From positions 1-55,525 of the forward strand of contig JAADHF010000096.1 in assembly GCA_013151965.1 (NCBI GenBank): 55,525 nucleotides of DNA. Direction: 5' to 3'. This document shows, in pieces, positions 7,898 to 16,224 of this stretch. Every line of letters begins with the position of its first letter. Position 1 is the stretch's first letter. The notes below the pieces were generated by a model. The model saw only the letters and a list, made by a program, of their open reading frames with translations. It was not told the DNA's origin and searched no databases. Origin of the DNA: Spirochaetota bacterium. Lineage in GTDB: Bacteria > Spirochaetota > Spirochaetia > SZUA-6. A program made the position numbers and the translations under genes.

Positions 7898-8554
7898 TCA
7901 ATTTTCATCTTTATGATGCTTCACAACCTTTGCTTTGTCAATATATATAACGTCTTCGCATATATTTGTTGCAAGATCGGCAATACGTTCATAATTCCTT
8001 ACTATACGTTCCAGATTTATATACTCCTTTACTCTGTCTTCTTTGCCCTGAAGATGCTTTATAATTTCGCCTACCATAAAATATTCAAGCCTGTCAACGG
8101 TCGAATCCTTTTTTAATACTTCTTCCGCAAGCGCCGAATCCGATTGTAAAAACGAATCTATACTGTCATGATACATCCGGGATACGTTCTTAACAAGAAG
8201 GGGAAACCTTTCGGGATAGAGGGTAAAATTCTTCTTAACAAGGTAAAGCCCGCTCTCCGCTATGTTTACCGTATGATCGGCGATGCGTTCAAGGTCGTTG
8301 TTTATTTTAAAAATCATCAGTACAAGCCGTAAATCAGCAGCTTTTGGTTCGAACTTTGCAATAATGCTGATGCATTTTTCTTCTATAATAAGCTCTTCTT
8401 CGTTGGCCTCTTTCTCCAGTTTTTCTATGACATTTTTCATCAAGTCTTCACTGCTCTCGAGAACCCCCCTGGCAGACTCGCTGATCATCCTGTCTATAAG
8501 TATGGTGTAGCTTATAAAATCTTTTCTTAATAGTTTGATATTTTCTTTAAGCAT
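7898..8554 (-). CDS. phoU: Phosphate signalling protein PhoU
   Basis: A 218-residue all-helical protein made of two three-helix repeats. Each repeat has the metal-binding signature: LERIADHTVNIAE (about 88-100) and YERIADLATNICED (about 188-201). PhoU links the Pst importer to the regulator system and damps the phosphate response when phosphate is plentiful. AAGGAGGAAATA precedes the ATG. It lies between pstB and phoB and ends at or just before the phoB start, which fits co-translation. Confidence 0.93.
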   Translation of the reverse strand: MLKENIKLLRKDFISYTILIDRMISESARGVLESSEDLMKNVIEKLEKEANEEELIIEEKCISIIAKFEPKAADLRLVLMIFKINNDLERIADHTVNIAESGLYLVKKNFTLYPERFPLLVKNVSRMYHDSIDSFLQSDSALAEEVLKKDSTVDRLEYFMVGEIIKHLQGKEDRVKEYINLERIVRNYERIADLATNICEDVIYIDKAKVVKHHKDEN

Positions 8555-8601
8555 TATTTCCTCCTTCTGTAATTTTTATTTTATCCGGCTAAAACAGAGA
8601 A

Positions 8602-9360
8602 CTACCCGATAGCACCTGTTAAGAATTTATTTGTTTTTTCATTTTTGGGTGCTGTAAACATTTGTTCGGCAGTACCGTATTCGATCAGCTCTCCTAAATA
8701 CATAAATGTAACATAATCGGATACACGGCCTGCCTGGGCAATGTTGTGTGTAACGAGTAATATTGTAACGTCTTTTTTTAATTCGACAATTAACTCTTCT
8801 ATGTGTGCTGTTGCAACCGGATCCAGGGCCGATGTCGGTTCATCCAGAAGAAGAATATCAGGTTTCATGGCAAGCGCTCTTGCTATACACAATCTTTGCT
8901 GCTGTCCTCCGGATAAGAAGGTTCCTTTTTTGTACAGATCATCTTTAACTTCTTCCCATAAACCGGCTTTGGTTAAACAGTCTTCGACAATAGCATTTAA
9001 AGCGGATTTTTTTATCCTGATTCCGTTTAGTATATATCCTGCTATGACATTATCATGGATATTCATCGTCGGAAAAGGATTCGGCTTCTGAAAAACCATT
9101 CCTATTCTTCTCCGCACGAGTATGGGATCCATTTTATCGAGCACCTGTCCGTTTAAAATAATGCTGCCCTCTACCTTTGTATTCGGCGTAAATTCATGCA
9201 TCCTGTTAAGGGTTCTTATAAAAGTAGTTTTACCGCACCCGGAAGGTCCCATTACCGCTGTAATATAATTCTTAAAAATCTCGATATTCAGATTTCTGAC
9301 AACTCTTTTATTGCCGTAGTACACATTTAAATCTTTTACCTGCAAGACAATATTATCCAT
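8602..9360 (-). CDS. pstB: Phosphate ABC transporter ATP-binding protein PstB
   Basis: A 252-residue ATPase that energises phosphate uptake by PstCA. Walker A is GPSGCGKT (about 38-45), the Q-loop is VFQKPNPFP, the signature is LSGGQQQRLCIARA, Walker B is ILLLDEP and the switch histidine is in LLVTHN. The sequence TFIRTLNRM after Walker A is typical of PstB. GGAAGGG lies just before the ATG. The length matches the family. Confidence 0.97.
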   Translation of the reverse strand: MDNIVLQVKDLNVYYGNKRVVRNLNIEIFKNYITAVMGPSGCGKTTFIRTLNRMHEFTPNTKVEGSIILNGQVLDKMDPILVRRRIGMVFQKPNPFPTMNIHDNVIAGYILNGIRIKKSALNAIVEDCLTKAGLWEEVKDDLYKKGTFLSGGQQQRLCIARALAMKPDILLLDEPTSALDPVATAHIEELIVELKKDVTILLVTHNIAQAGRVSDYVTFMYLGELIEYGTAEQMFTAPKNEKTNKFLTGAIG

Positions 9361-9401
9361 TACCCTTCCTTTTATTAATTCTTTCTATATTTCGGTCCGT
9401 G

Positions 9402-10265
9402 TTAAAATTTGACTTTATATTTTTTTGTAAACAGCCTGGTAAATATATTCAGCGTAAATATAAAGGTTATCAGTACAAGAGACGCTCCCCATGCTATTTT
9501 ATGCCAGTCATCGTACGGAGAGGTCGCATAATTAAAGATAAGAAGCGGCAGGGAAGCAACAGGTTTGGTTATACTAAAGTTCAGAAAAGGATTCCCAAAG
9601 GCGGTAAAGAGTAAAGGTGCCGTCTCTCCGGCGATTCTTGCAATACCGATTAATATACCTGTAACTATCCCGCTTAAGCTTGCAGGAAGCAGTACTTTTA
9701 AAATCGTTTTATAGTACGGGACTCCTAAGGCCAGAGAAGCTTCCTTTAAAGAATGAGGGATTAATTTTAGAGTTTCTTCGGTTGATTTGATGATAGTCGG
9801 AAGCATCATAATTCCGAGTGCTATTCCCCCGGACAGGGCGGAAAAATGCCCCATGGGAAGTACGATCCATATCCAGGCAACAATGCCTATTACAATGGAA
9901 GGTATGCTCTGCAGGACTTCGGCCGACAGTTGAATATAGTAGCTCAGTCTGTTTTTCCTGTGTTCATTCAGATAGATTCCTGTTGAAATACCAACGGGAA
10001 TTGCCATGACCGATGCTATTGTAACAAGCATCAATGTGCCCACAATGGCATTAAGTATTCCTCCGCCGGATTCTCCTACGGGCTTCGGCATGGAAGTAAA
10101 AAATTTAATGTTAACAGCCGAAATACCATTTTTAATAATGTGTAATATTATCAGAATTAAAGGAATAATACTTAAGCCTGATAAAAAATATAGAAAATAT
10201 TTAAACACTTTATTCTTAAGCTTTCTAAGCTTAAAATGCTTATCAGTATCGACATTATTCATCAT
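9402..10265 (-). CDS. pstA: Phosphate ABC transporter permease PstA
   Basis: A 287-residue inner-membrane permease with six helices. The cytoplasmic EAA loop that docks on PstB reads LKEASLALGVPYYKTILKV. The PstA-type motif GGILNAIVGTL lies near residue 60. I set the start at 10265 (tandem ATG ATG) because AAAGGTAGG precedes it; the open frame extends to 10328 inside pstC without a ribosome site. With this start the gap to pstC is 19 bases. Confidence 0.95.
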   Translation of the reverse strand: MMNNVDTDKHFKLRKLKNKVFKYFLYFLSGLSIIPLILIILHIIKNGISAVNIKFFTSMPKPVGESGGGILNAIVGTLMLVTIASVMAIPVGISTGIYLNEHRKNRLSYYIQLSAEVLQSIPSIVIGIVAWIWIVLPMGHFSALSGGIALGIMMLPTIIKSTEETLKLIPHSLKEASLALGVPYYKTILKVLLPASLSGIVTGILIGIARIAGETAPLLFTAFGNPFLNFSITKPVASLPLLIFNYATSPYDDWHKIAWGASLVLITFIFTLNIFTRLFTKKYKVKF

Positions 10266-10284
10266 ACCTACCTTTTTTATTCGA

Positions 10285-11274
10285 TTATTCAATAACAAAT
10301 TTCCTGATAATACGTTTCCCGATAACATTTAAAATGAATGACACGATAAAAAGCAATAAACCGATTTCCACCAGTGATGAAAGATAAATATTGCCTGTTG
10401 CTTCGGTAAACTCATTGGCTATCACCGAAGCCATTGTATTTCCCGGATTAAATATGAGAGAAAGAAAATTCTTCGGTAAAATATTGGAATTACCAATGAG
10501 CATTGTAACCGCCATTGTTTCGCCTATTGCTCTGCCTAAAGAAAGTACGATTCCGGCCAATATGCCGGACATTGAATATTTTAAGATTATGGTTTTAATT
10601 GTTTCATATTTTGTTGCGCCCAGCGAATAAGAAGCTTCTTTTATATCGACAGGAACCAATGGAATAACCTCCCGTGCGATGGATGCCGAATAAGGAATAA
10701 TCATTATTGCAAGAATAATCGATGCTGCCAGAATACTTACCCCGTAAGGCGGCAGATTAAGAGACAATTCAATTTTTCTTACAATCGGAGTAATAAGAAA
10801 CAACCCCCAGAATCCATATATAACAGAAGGCACGCCGGCCAGCAGGTCCGTCGCACTCTTTAAAATGGCGGGAATCCATCCTTCTTTTAAATATTCAGCA
10901 AGTACAATTGAAACTGCCAGGGAAAAGGGTATGGATATAACAAGAGCCAAAAATGATGTCAGCAGTGTGCCTAACAAAAAAGGCACGGCGCCGTATCTAT
11001 CAGTAACCGGATCCCACACATTATTAATAAGAAAGCCGAAACCGTTATATTTAATGGCGGGTATGGATTCGACGAATAGACTGACCAATATTCCTGCCAG
11101 AATTAATATGACAACAATCCCCATTATCAGGAGGACTGCATTAAAAGTTTTTTCTGCGCCCATGTTGTTTTTGTGCGAAGAAGCAACAGCGTCGAAACTG
11201 TTGCTTCTTTTCTTAATATTTTCTGTCTGCATATCTGCAATGCTGCCATTGTCTGATGTAATTAGCTCCTGCAT
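10285..11274 (-). CDS. pstC: Phosphate ABC transporter permease PstC
   Basis: A 329-residue permease partner of PstA. After a polar amino end of about 45 residues there are six helices; the EAA loop reads IKEASYSLGATKYETIKTI. The FLLGTLLTSFLAL and GVPSVIYGFWGL segments are typical of PstC. The frame is open up to 11334 inside pstS, but a start at 11274 avoids overlap and has a weak GGGA site. The polar amino extension is longer than in E. coli PstC. Confidence 0.95.
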   Translation of the reverse strand: MQELITSDNGSIADMQTENIKKRSNSFDAVASSHKNNMGAEKTFNAVLLIMGIVVILILAGILVSLFVESIPAIKYNGFGFLINNVWDPVTDRYGAVPFLLGTLLTSFLALVISIPFSLAVSIVLAEYLKEGWIPAILKSATDLLAGVPSVIYGFWGLFLITPIVRKIELSLNLPPYGVSILAASIILAIMIIPYSASIAREVIPLVPVDIKEASYSLGATKYETIKTIILKYSMSGILAGIVLSLGRAIGETMAVTMLIGNSNILPKNFLSLIFNPGNTMASVIANEFTEATGNIYLSSLVEIGLLLFIVSFILNVIGKRIIRKFVIE

Positions 11275-11296
11275 TACCGTTTTCCCATCGATTTTT

Positions 11297-12382
11297 TTAC
11301 TGTTTAAAATCAATTTTCTTTCCGTTATACACAACAGATTTTAAAATAACTTCGGCTCTTTTAACGGCAGCTTCGGGTAATCTCGCATACTCTAAAGCCT
11401 CATTGTACTTCTGGCCGTTATGCTCTACCCACCATAAAAGCGACAGTAAAGCTTTTACCTGGTCAAGGCTCTTTTTATTATAATTCTGTTCCTTGTAGAA
11501 AATTAACCATGTGAAACTCGAAACCGGGTAGCCGTTTTCTGCATCTGTGTCGGTAATAGATACTCTTGTGTCTGCAGGGATATCTATATTTGCAGCCTGA
11601 GAAACGGTTTCCAGGGAAGGCTCGATAAAATTACCGCTTTTATTTTTTATTAATGCATAAGGCATCTTGTTCTGCAGGGTATATATCAGTTCCACGTAAC
11701 CCATTGCACCGCTTGTCTGCTTTACAAGGCCGGCAACACCCGGGTTTCCTTTTCCGCCGACGCCGACAGGCCAATTTAGAGCTTTCCCTCTGCCGATCTG
11801 CTTTTTCCAATCTTTGCTTACTTTGGTCAGGTAATCACTGAAGATAAAGGTTGTTCCGCTTCCGTCGGATCTGTGAACGATTGTTATGTTCTGGTCAGGC
11901 AGTTTTACGCCCGGGTTAAGTGCTTTGATTCTCTCATCGTTCCATTTCGTTATCTTGCCGAGGAAGGCATCTGCAATTACATCGGATGTCAGTTTTAATT
12001 TCGGCGATCCTTCCAGGTTGTATGTAACGACAACGGCACCCAGACAGGTGGGAATATGAAGGATTGTTCCGTCAGCCTTTGCAAGTTCTTTATCGCTCAT
12101 AAAAGCATCCGTTCCTCCGAAATCTACCGTTTTGCTCAGCATCTGTCTTATGCCGCCGCCTGAGCCGATGGCCTGATAATTTACTTTAACCCCGAAAAGC
12201 TTGTTGTATTCATCAAACATTTTAGAGTAGAGGGGATAGGGGAATGTCGCTCCTGCGCCTAAGAGTTCTGCATTTTTTGCCTTTGTTTCGCCCTGGCCCG
12301 CGGCCGAAGCCGGAGAAACTGCAGTAAGCGCCATAAGCACTGATAGAAACATAACAAAGATGTTTCTGCGGGAATGTTTCAT
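11297..12382 (-). CDS. pstS: Phosphate-binding periplasmic protein PstS
   Basis: A 361-residue secreted binding protein. Residues 1-27 are a Sec signal peptide ending ASA; there is no lipobox. The phosphate-binding loops are visible: LLGAGATFPYPLYSK (about 40-54), YQAIGSGGGIRQ, DFGGTDAFMSD and HRSDGSGTTFIFSDYL. A perfect TAAGGAGGATTAT precedes the ATG. It is the first gene of pstSCAB-phoU-phoB, and its promoter region carries 11-bp repeats that fit PhoB binding. Confidence 0.96.
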   Translation of the reverse strand: MKHSRRNIFVMFLSVLMALTAVSPASAAGQGETKAKNAELLGAGATFPYPLYSKMFDEYNKLFGVKVNYQAIGSGGGIRQMLSKTVDFGGTDAFMSDKELAKADGTILHIPTCLGAVVVTYNLEGSPKLKLTSDVIADAFLGKITKWNDERIKALNPGVKLPDQNITIVHRSDGSGTTFIFSDYLTKVSKDWKKQIGRGKALNWPVGVGGKGNPGVAGLVKQTSGAMGYVELIYTLQNKMPYALIKNKSGNFIEPSLETVSQAANIDIPADTRVSITDTDAENGYPVSSFTWLIFYKEQNYNKKSLDQVKALLSLLWWVEHNGQKYNEALEYARLPEAAVKRAEVILKSVVYNGKKIDFKQ

Positions 12383-12422
12383 ATAATCCTCCTTAAGGAT
12401 GTTTTGTAAGTTGACAGGATGG

Positions 12423-12472
12423 TAGATAAGAAATGTTAGAATATTGTTAGAGAAATGTTAAAATATGATTAA
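12423..12472 (-). promoter_or_regulatory. Pho-box array and pst promoter
   Basis: On the minus strand TTAACA (12456-12461), CTAACA (12445-12450) and CTAACA (12434-12439) repeat at exactly 11 bases, with a partial copy TTAATC at 12467-12472. TATCTA at 12423-12428 lies 16 bases after the middle repeat and is well placed as the -10 box. PhoB/PhoP proteins bind 11-bp direct repeats; the Bacillus-type unit is TT(A/T)ACA with about five bases between. The array lies between pstS and the divergent kinase gene. Confidence 0.75.
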
Positions 12473-12592
12473 ATAGTAAAAAAGAGTATTGCGATTAATA
12501 TGGTTGTACTATTATATACGATTTGTTATTGTTGGAAACAAAAACGGAGTGCACGGCAGTCCGCAGTGAATTTTTTTAATTCGGGGAAAATT

Positions 12593-13618
12593 ATGAAACG
12601 AAATGGAATTACAGCAGGCGGTAATTTTATAATCGACCATGTAAAGATCATCGATTTATGGCCGGAAGAGGGGATGCTTTCGGTTATCTTAAAAGAGCAG
12701 AGGGCTAACGGCGGGTGTCCATACAATGTGTTAAAAGATATCGCCCTTCTGAAGCAGGGTATTCCGCTTGCCGCAGTCGGGATTGTCGGAGATGATGATG
12801 ACGGATCCTATATCCTCTCTGATCTCGCGGTACATGGAATCGATGTGTCTTTAATGCAGCGGACGGATAAGACCGTCACCTCTTATACGGATGTGATGAC
12901 CGTTAAGGATACCGGAGCAAGAACATTTTTTCACAACAAGGGTGCAAATATGTTTCTTGATATTAAGCACTTTGATTTTACAAAAATTACGGCTAAGATA
13001 CTTCATGTGGGGTACATACTGTTACTCGACTCTCTGGATAAGGAAGACGATATATATGGTACCCGAATGGCCCGGCTTCTAAAGACGGCTCAGCATTCAG
13101 GGTTAAAAACGGCAGTGGATATTGTAAGTGAAAGCGGATCACGTTTTAAGAGAATTGTTACTCCGGCCTTGAAGTATACGGATTACCTTATAATTAATGA
13201 AATCGAAGCCGGAGAAACAGCGGGTTATAAAATAAGGACAAAGGGCGGAAGCTTAAATACTGCAAATCTTAAAAGAGCCCTTAACTGGCTTCTGGAAAAC
13301 GGCAATAATGAGCTTATATGTATTCATTTTCCCGAGGGTGCATACGCTGTAAAAAGGGGCTGCAGCCCGGTTTTTATTCCGGCTTTTAAAGTATCCGATG
13401 ATTTTATTAAGGGAACGGTTGGCGCAGGAGATGCATTTTGTTCCGGGATGCTCTACGGTATCCACGAGGAATGGGAGCTCGAAGAGTCGATGCGTTTTGC
13501 AAATGCCATGGCTGCGATCTGTCTTAACCACCCGAGCACATCCGGGGGCATGAAAAGTTACAGCGAGACAGCAGCATTCATGGAGAACACCACGGCGGAA
13601 GAGATGCTTTCGATATGA
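12593..13618 (+). CDS. PfkB-family carbohydrate kinase
   Basis: A 341-residue sugar or nucleoside kinase of the ribokinase/PfkB family. The amino part has the substrate-side motifs AGGNFIIDHV and NGGCPYNVLKDI (GG then N-A/V helix). The carboxyl part carries the catalytic GTVGAGDAFCSGML with its general-base Asp in GAGD. The family phosphorylates ribose, fructose, tagatose-phosphate, adenosine or related sugars; the substrate is not clear. I start at 12593, where GGGGAAAATT precedes ATG; the longer frame from 12500 lacks a ribosome site. It is divergent from pstS and shares its promoter region, so phosphate control is possible. Confidence 0.8.
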   Translation: MKRNGITAGGNFIIDHVKIIDLWPEEGMLSVILKEQRANGGCPYNVLKDIALLKQGIPLAAVGIVGDDDDGSYILSDLAVHGIDVSLMQRTDKTVTSYTDVMTVKDTGARTFFHNKGANMFLDIKHFDFTKITAKILHVGYILLLDSLDKEDDIYGTRMARLLKTAQHSGLKTAVDIVSESGSRFKRIVTPALKYTDYLIINEIEAGETAGYKIRTKGGSLNTANLKRALNWLLENGNNELICIHFPEGAYAVKRGCSPVFIPAFKVSDDFIKGTVGAGDAFCSGMLYGIHEEWELEESMRFANAMAAICLNHPSTSGGMKSYSETAAFMENTTAEEMLSI

Positions 13619-13664
13619 TGCACAGAACAACGAAAAGTATTAAACGGTATCTGTTGTCCTGCGG

Positions 13665-14306
13665 TTAGTTCGCTAAAAATATTTCCTTAAAATTCTCTGC
13701 CGCAGAAGCTGCATCCGGTGCATAGCCGTCGGCGCCGATTTCACTGGCAAACTGTTCCGTAACAGGTGCTCCGCCTATCAGGATCTTAACCTTATCGCGC
13801 AGGCCTGCACTTGAAAATTTGTCTATTACGCTTTTCATGTTTGTCATTGTTGTAGTCAGTAAGGCTGACATTCCGATAATCTTAACATCCTGATTTTCCT
13901 GGTAGGCATCGAAAAATTTATCCGGCGAACAATCCGTCCCGATATCTATTACTTCTATGCCTGCCCCCTGCGACATCATTTTAACGAGATTCTTTCCGAT
14001 GTCGTGAAGATCACCCTTTACTGTTCCGATTATCAGCTTACCTACAGGTTCTACCCCTGTCGCTGTAAGAATGGGACGTATTACATCCATCGCCGTACTC
14101 ATGGCACGGGCAGCAATGAGTACTTCCGGTATGTAGATTTCGTTGTTTTTGAATTTAATACCAATCACTTCCATACCGGGAAGAAGCCCTTTGTTTAAAA
14201 TGTCCTGTGCACTTATTCCTTCGGCCAGGAGACTGTCTGTGAGTTCCTTTGCTCCCGGTGCATTCCCTTTCTCTACAACTAAAGACAATTCCGATAATTT
14301 ACCCAT
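13665..14306 (-). CDS. Corrinoid protein of a methyltransferase system
   Basis: A 213-residue protein of the MtbC/MttC type. Residues 1-85 are the four-helix cap domain (LLPGMEVIGIKFKNNEIYIPEVLIAARAM). Residues about 90-210 are the B12-binding domain with the signature GDLHDIGKNLV (its His is the lower cobalt ligand), then SALLTT and IGGAPV. It would carry a methyl group between a substrate methyltransferase and a second methyltransferase. Neither partner, nor a corrinoid-reactivating protein, lies in this window, so the substrate is unknown. AAAAGGAGTTGGT precedes the ATG. Confidence 0.9.
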   Translation of the reverse strand: MGKLSELSLVVEKGNAPGAKELTDSLLAEGISAQDILNKGLLPGMEVIGIKFKNNEIYIPEVLIAARAMSTAMDVIRPILTATGVEPVGKLIIGTVKGDLHDIGKNLVKMMSQGAGIEVIDIGTDCSPDKFFDAYQENQDVKIIGMSALLTTTMTNMKSVIDKFSSAGLRDKVKILIGGAPVTEQFASEIGADGYAPDAASAAENFKEIFLAN

Positions 14307-14367
14307 ACCAACTCCTTTTACATAAACCTTTCAGGCAGATACTAACACGGAAGTATATAGGAGATAT

Positions 14368-14396
14368 ATTTAAACTGTCTATAACTATAATGACAA
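14368..14396 (-). promoter_or_regulatory. Possible promoter of the corrinoid gene
   Basis: On the minus strand TTGTCA (14391-14396), a 17-base spacer and TTAAAT (14368-14373). Both boxes are imperfect, and the region is A/T-rich, so this is tentative. I see no cobalamin riboswitch in the leader. Confidence 0.3.
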
Positions 14397-14497
14397 AAAT
14401 TGGTAATATAGTGATAAATAATCTACAGTCACTGCTAATAATAGCGGCCCTCTACGTAAAATGATAACACCTCGGTATGCAAAGGCCGTCTCCTGAC

Positions 14498-15136
14498 TTA
14501 CGAGCCGGCAGGTGCCGTATAGTTGAATGTAGTATTTACAGACTGATTATCCACGGTTCCTACTATACTGCCGCTGAAAGTTTTATCTGTATTATTATAC
14601 GTAGCTGTATATTTTAAATCAATTGTAAAACTCTTAAAACTCTCGCCGTCGATCGTACCACTGGTGCTCCCGTAAAAAATCATTTTATAATTAAAATCAC
14701 CTGTCTGGCTATCTAATGTAAAGGTGAAACCCCATGTAACAGAACCATCCAGTATTACTACTACATTATTCCCATCTGAATTCTGTACTGTTGCATGGAA
14801 ATTGTTGTATGTTAATGAACTGTAATTAGTATATAAAGGATCGGGGTCCCATGAAATCATATCATCATAGTATACAGAGGCTGACAGGTCGGTTTTAGAT
14901 GCACTGTCGTTGTATGTAATGGAGCCTCCGGAATTATCGGATACCGTTGTAATGCTCCTATATGTAATCGATTTTGTTGCATTGGCCAGGAGGCTGCTGC
15001 CTGCAACCGCTTCGCTTACCATCGTCGCTTTCTCTCCGTTAGTGTATTTTGTGCCTGCTATATTGCATCCGTAAAAAAGAAACAGCATAATAAACATAGT
15101 AATCATAGCACTAAGATATTTAAGTAATAATTTCAT
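14498..15136 (-). CDS. Lipoprotein, unknown
   Basis: A 212-residue lipoprotein: basic start, hydrophobic helix and lipobox LFYGC (Cys about 24). The rest is Ser/Thr/Asn/Tyr-rich and strand-like, with repeated patterns such as SGGSITYNDS, GDFNYKMIFYGSTSGT and NNTDKTFSGSIVGTV, as in beta-sandwich or beta-helix surface proteins. I do not recognise the family. GGAGGCTATA before the ATG at 15136 fixes the start. Confidence 0.6.
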   Translation of the reverse strand: MKLLLKYLSAMITMFIMLFLFYGCNIAGTKYTNGEKATMVSEAVAGSSLLANATKSITYRSITTVSDNSGGSITYNDSASKTDLSASVYYDDMISWDPDPLYTNYSSLTYNNFHATVQNSDGNNVVVILDGSVTWGFTFTLDSQTGDFNYKMIFYGSTSGTIDGESFKSFTIDLKYTATYNNTDKTFSGSIVGTVDNQSVNTTFNYTAPAGS

Positions 15137-15268
15137 TATAGCCTCCATAAAATAAAACTTGTTCTTTAGGAGAAGTATAGCATATTTTTTTATGCTTTCA
15201 AGTTAATATTTTAAAAATGGATTTAATATACCTGTCTGAATATTTTTCTCTGTATTTGATGAAGAATC

Positions 15269-15297
15269 TTGACACCGTCATTATGCCAACATATTTT
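15269..15297 (+). promoter_or_regulatory. Promoter of the broken LuxR-type gene
   Basis: TTGACA (15269-15274), 17 bases and TATTTT (15292-15297). It lies only 10 bases before the first usable ATG at 15308, so any message would have almost no leader. It appears to be a leftover control region of the pseudogene. Confidence 0.4.
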
Positions 15298-15307
15298 TTT
15301 ATGAGAT

Positions 15308-15914
15308 ATGAGACCGTTCCTCCTGTACCGGCTTGCCGCTGTAGTTTCAGGTGCGGCAGCCATTGGTTTTAAAATTGATTCTCTTTCCGTGGAAAGAGCG
15401 CGTCAGCTTCTGCGGCTGTTTCTCTTTCAGCTTGCCTTTTTGTTTACGATCGTATCCATAACATTAACGGAACTAAATCAGGGAAGGGCACAGATATATG
15501 GCAGCTTGACCAGGGTAGGCGGACTCATGGGTGTTTGTTACTTTTATTCTCCATTGCCCTGGCTCATTTATATACGCCGGTCGCCTTTTTAACAGCAAAA
15601 GAAGGGGCACTTCTTTCTCGTAATGAACAAATTGTTTTATATACCTGAACCTTACGATAATTTTGGCCCTAATTGCGGAAAAAAATGCTAAAAATAAAAA
15701 CTCTGCTTCAGATATGTCAGTAAATCACTGGAAGCTTTCTGCCAGAGAATGGGAGGTCGCAGAATTGTTAAGCACCGGATATACTTACCGGAAGATTGGC
15801 AGAATGCTTAATATAAGGCTCTCCACGGTTCAGTCGCATGTTGTGCAGATCTATCAAAAAGCTGGTGTAACCAGACTCCTGTTTTCATCATCCACTCAAG
15901 AGAAAAGATCCTAA
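15308..15914 (+). pseudogene. Broken LuxR-type membrane regulator
   Basis: Pieces of one gene lie in different frames. 15308 to about 15535 codes for two membrane-like segments (LFLFQLAFLFTIVSITLT). The frame then shifts: the next frame reads LLFSIALAHLYTPVAFLTAK and ARNEQ-like residues to a stop near 15647. 15663-15914 gives an isolated LuxR-type helix-turn-helix (LSAREWEVAELLSTGYTYRK, then LSTVQSHVVQIYQKAG). The order, membrane helices then a carboxyl-terminal LuxR domain, matches the intact gene at 21429-22331. At least one frameshift plus an internal stop or deletion make it nonfunctional as a whole, although the DNA-binding piece alone could still be made. Confidence 0.7.
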
Positions 15915-16027
15915 GTTAAGACTAAAATCCAATAAAAATCGCATATTTATGCTACGGCATTATAAATTGCATCTATTCTATAAACCCGGTGATTCGTAAG
16001 AGTATAAAAAAGAATTTCCATATCTTA

Positions 16028-16057
16028 TTGACTTACCCCAGGGGGGTGTAGTATTAT
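16028..16057 (+). promoter_or_regulatory. Promoter with CsoR/RcnR-type G-tract operator (copy 1)
   Basis: TTGACT (16028-16033) and TATTAT (16052-16057) are 18 bases apart. The spacer contains TACCCCAGGGGGGT (16034-16047). A C-tract/G-tract inverted repeat with six G, flanked by TA, is what CsoR, RcnR, FrmR and CstR repressors bind. Placing it between the boxes would let a metal- or thiol-sensing repressor block the polymerase. An almost identical copy lies at 17604-17632. No csoR-like gene is in the window. Confidence 0.75.
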
Positions 16058-16078
16058 ATAAAAAGAAGGCGCAAAACG

Positions 16079-16201
16079 ATGAAAATGACAGCAAAAGATC
16101 CGGTGTCCCGGATGGAAGTTAATATGAATCCAACCGCAGTTGAAGATACACATACGGGAAAAGCGGAAACTGCTGTAATTGTGTGTGCTAAACTTTTCTA
16201 A
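16079..16201 (+). CDS. Short YHS-like peptide lacking its cysteines
   Basis: A 40-codon frame that reads KDPVSRMEVNMNPTAVE, close to the start of YHS domains (DPVCGMEV...), and ends in VIVCAKLF where YHS domains have a Cys-rich FCCAGC-type stretch. YHS modules are small metal-binding domains found on copper ATPases and related proteins. Here the DPVCGM cysteine is replaced by Ser and only one Cys remains, so it is either a degenerate leftover or a small protein with another job. AAGAAGG lies nine bases before ATG. It is the first frame after the metal-type operator and is followed 23 bases later by the His-rich gene. Confidence 0.5.
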   Translation: MKMTAKDPVSRMEVNMNPTAVEDTHTGKAETAVIVCAKLF

Positions 16202-16224
16202 TATTAATTTAAGTGAGGTGATTT

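Noticed and set aside
14307..14497. Cobalamin riboswitch before the corrinoid gene
   Set aside because: No B12-box-like conserved core or suitable long leader can be seen; only a weak promoter is present.
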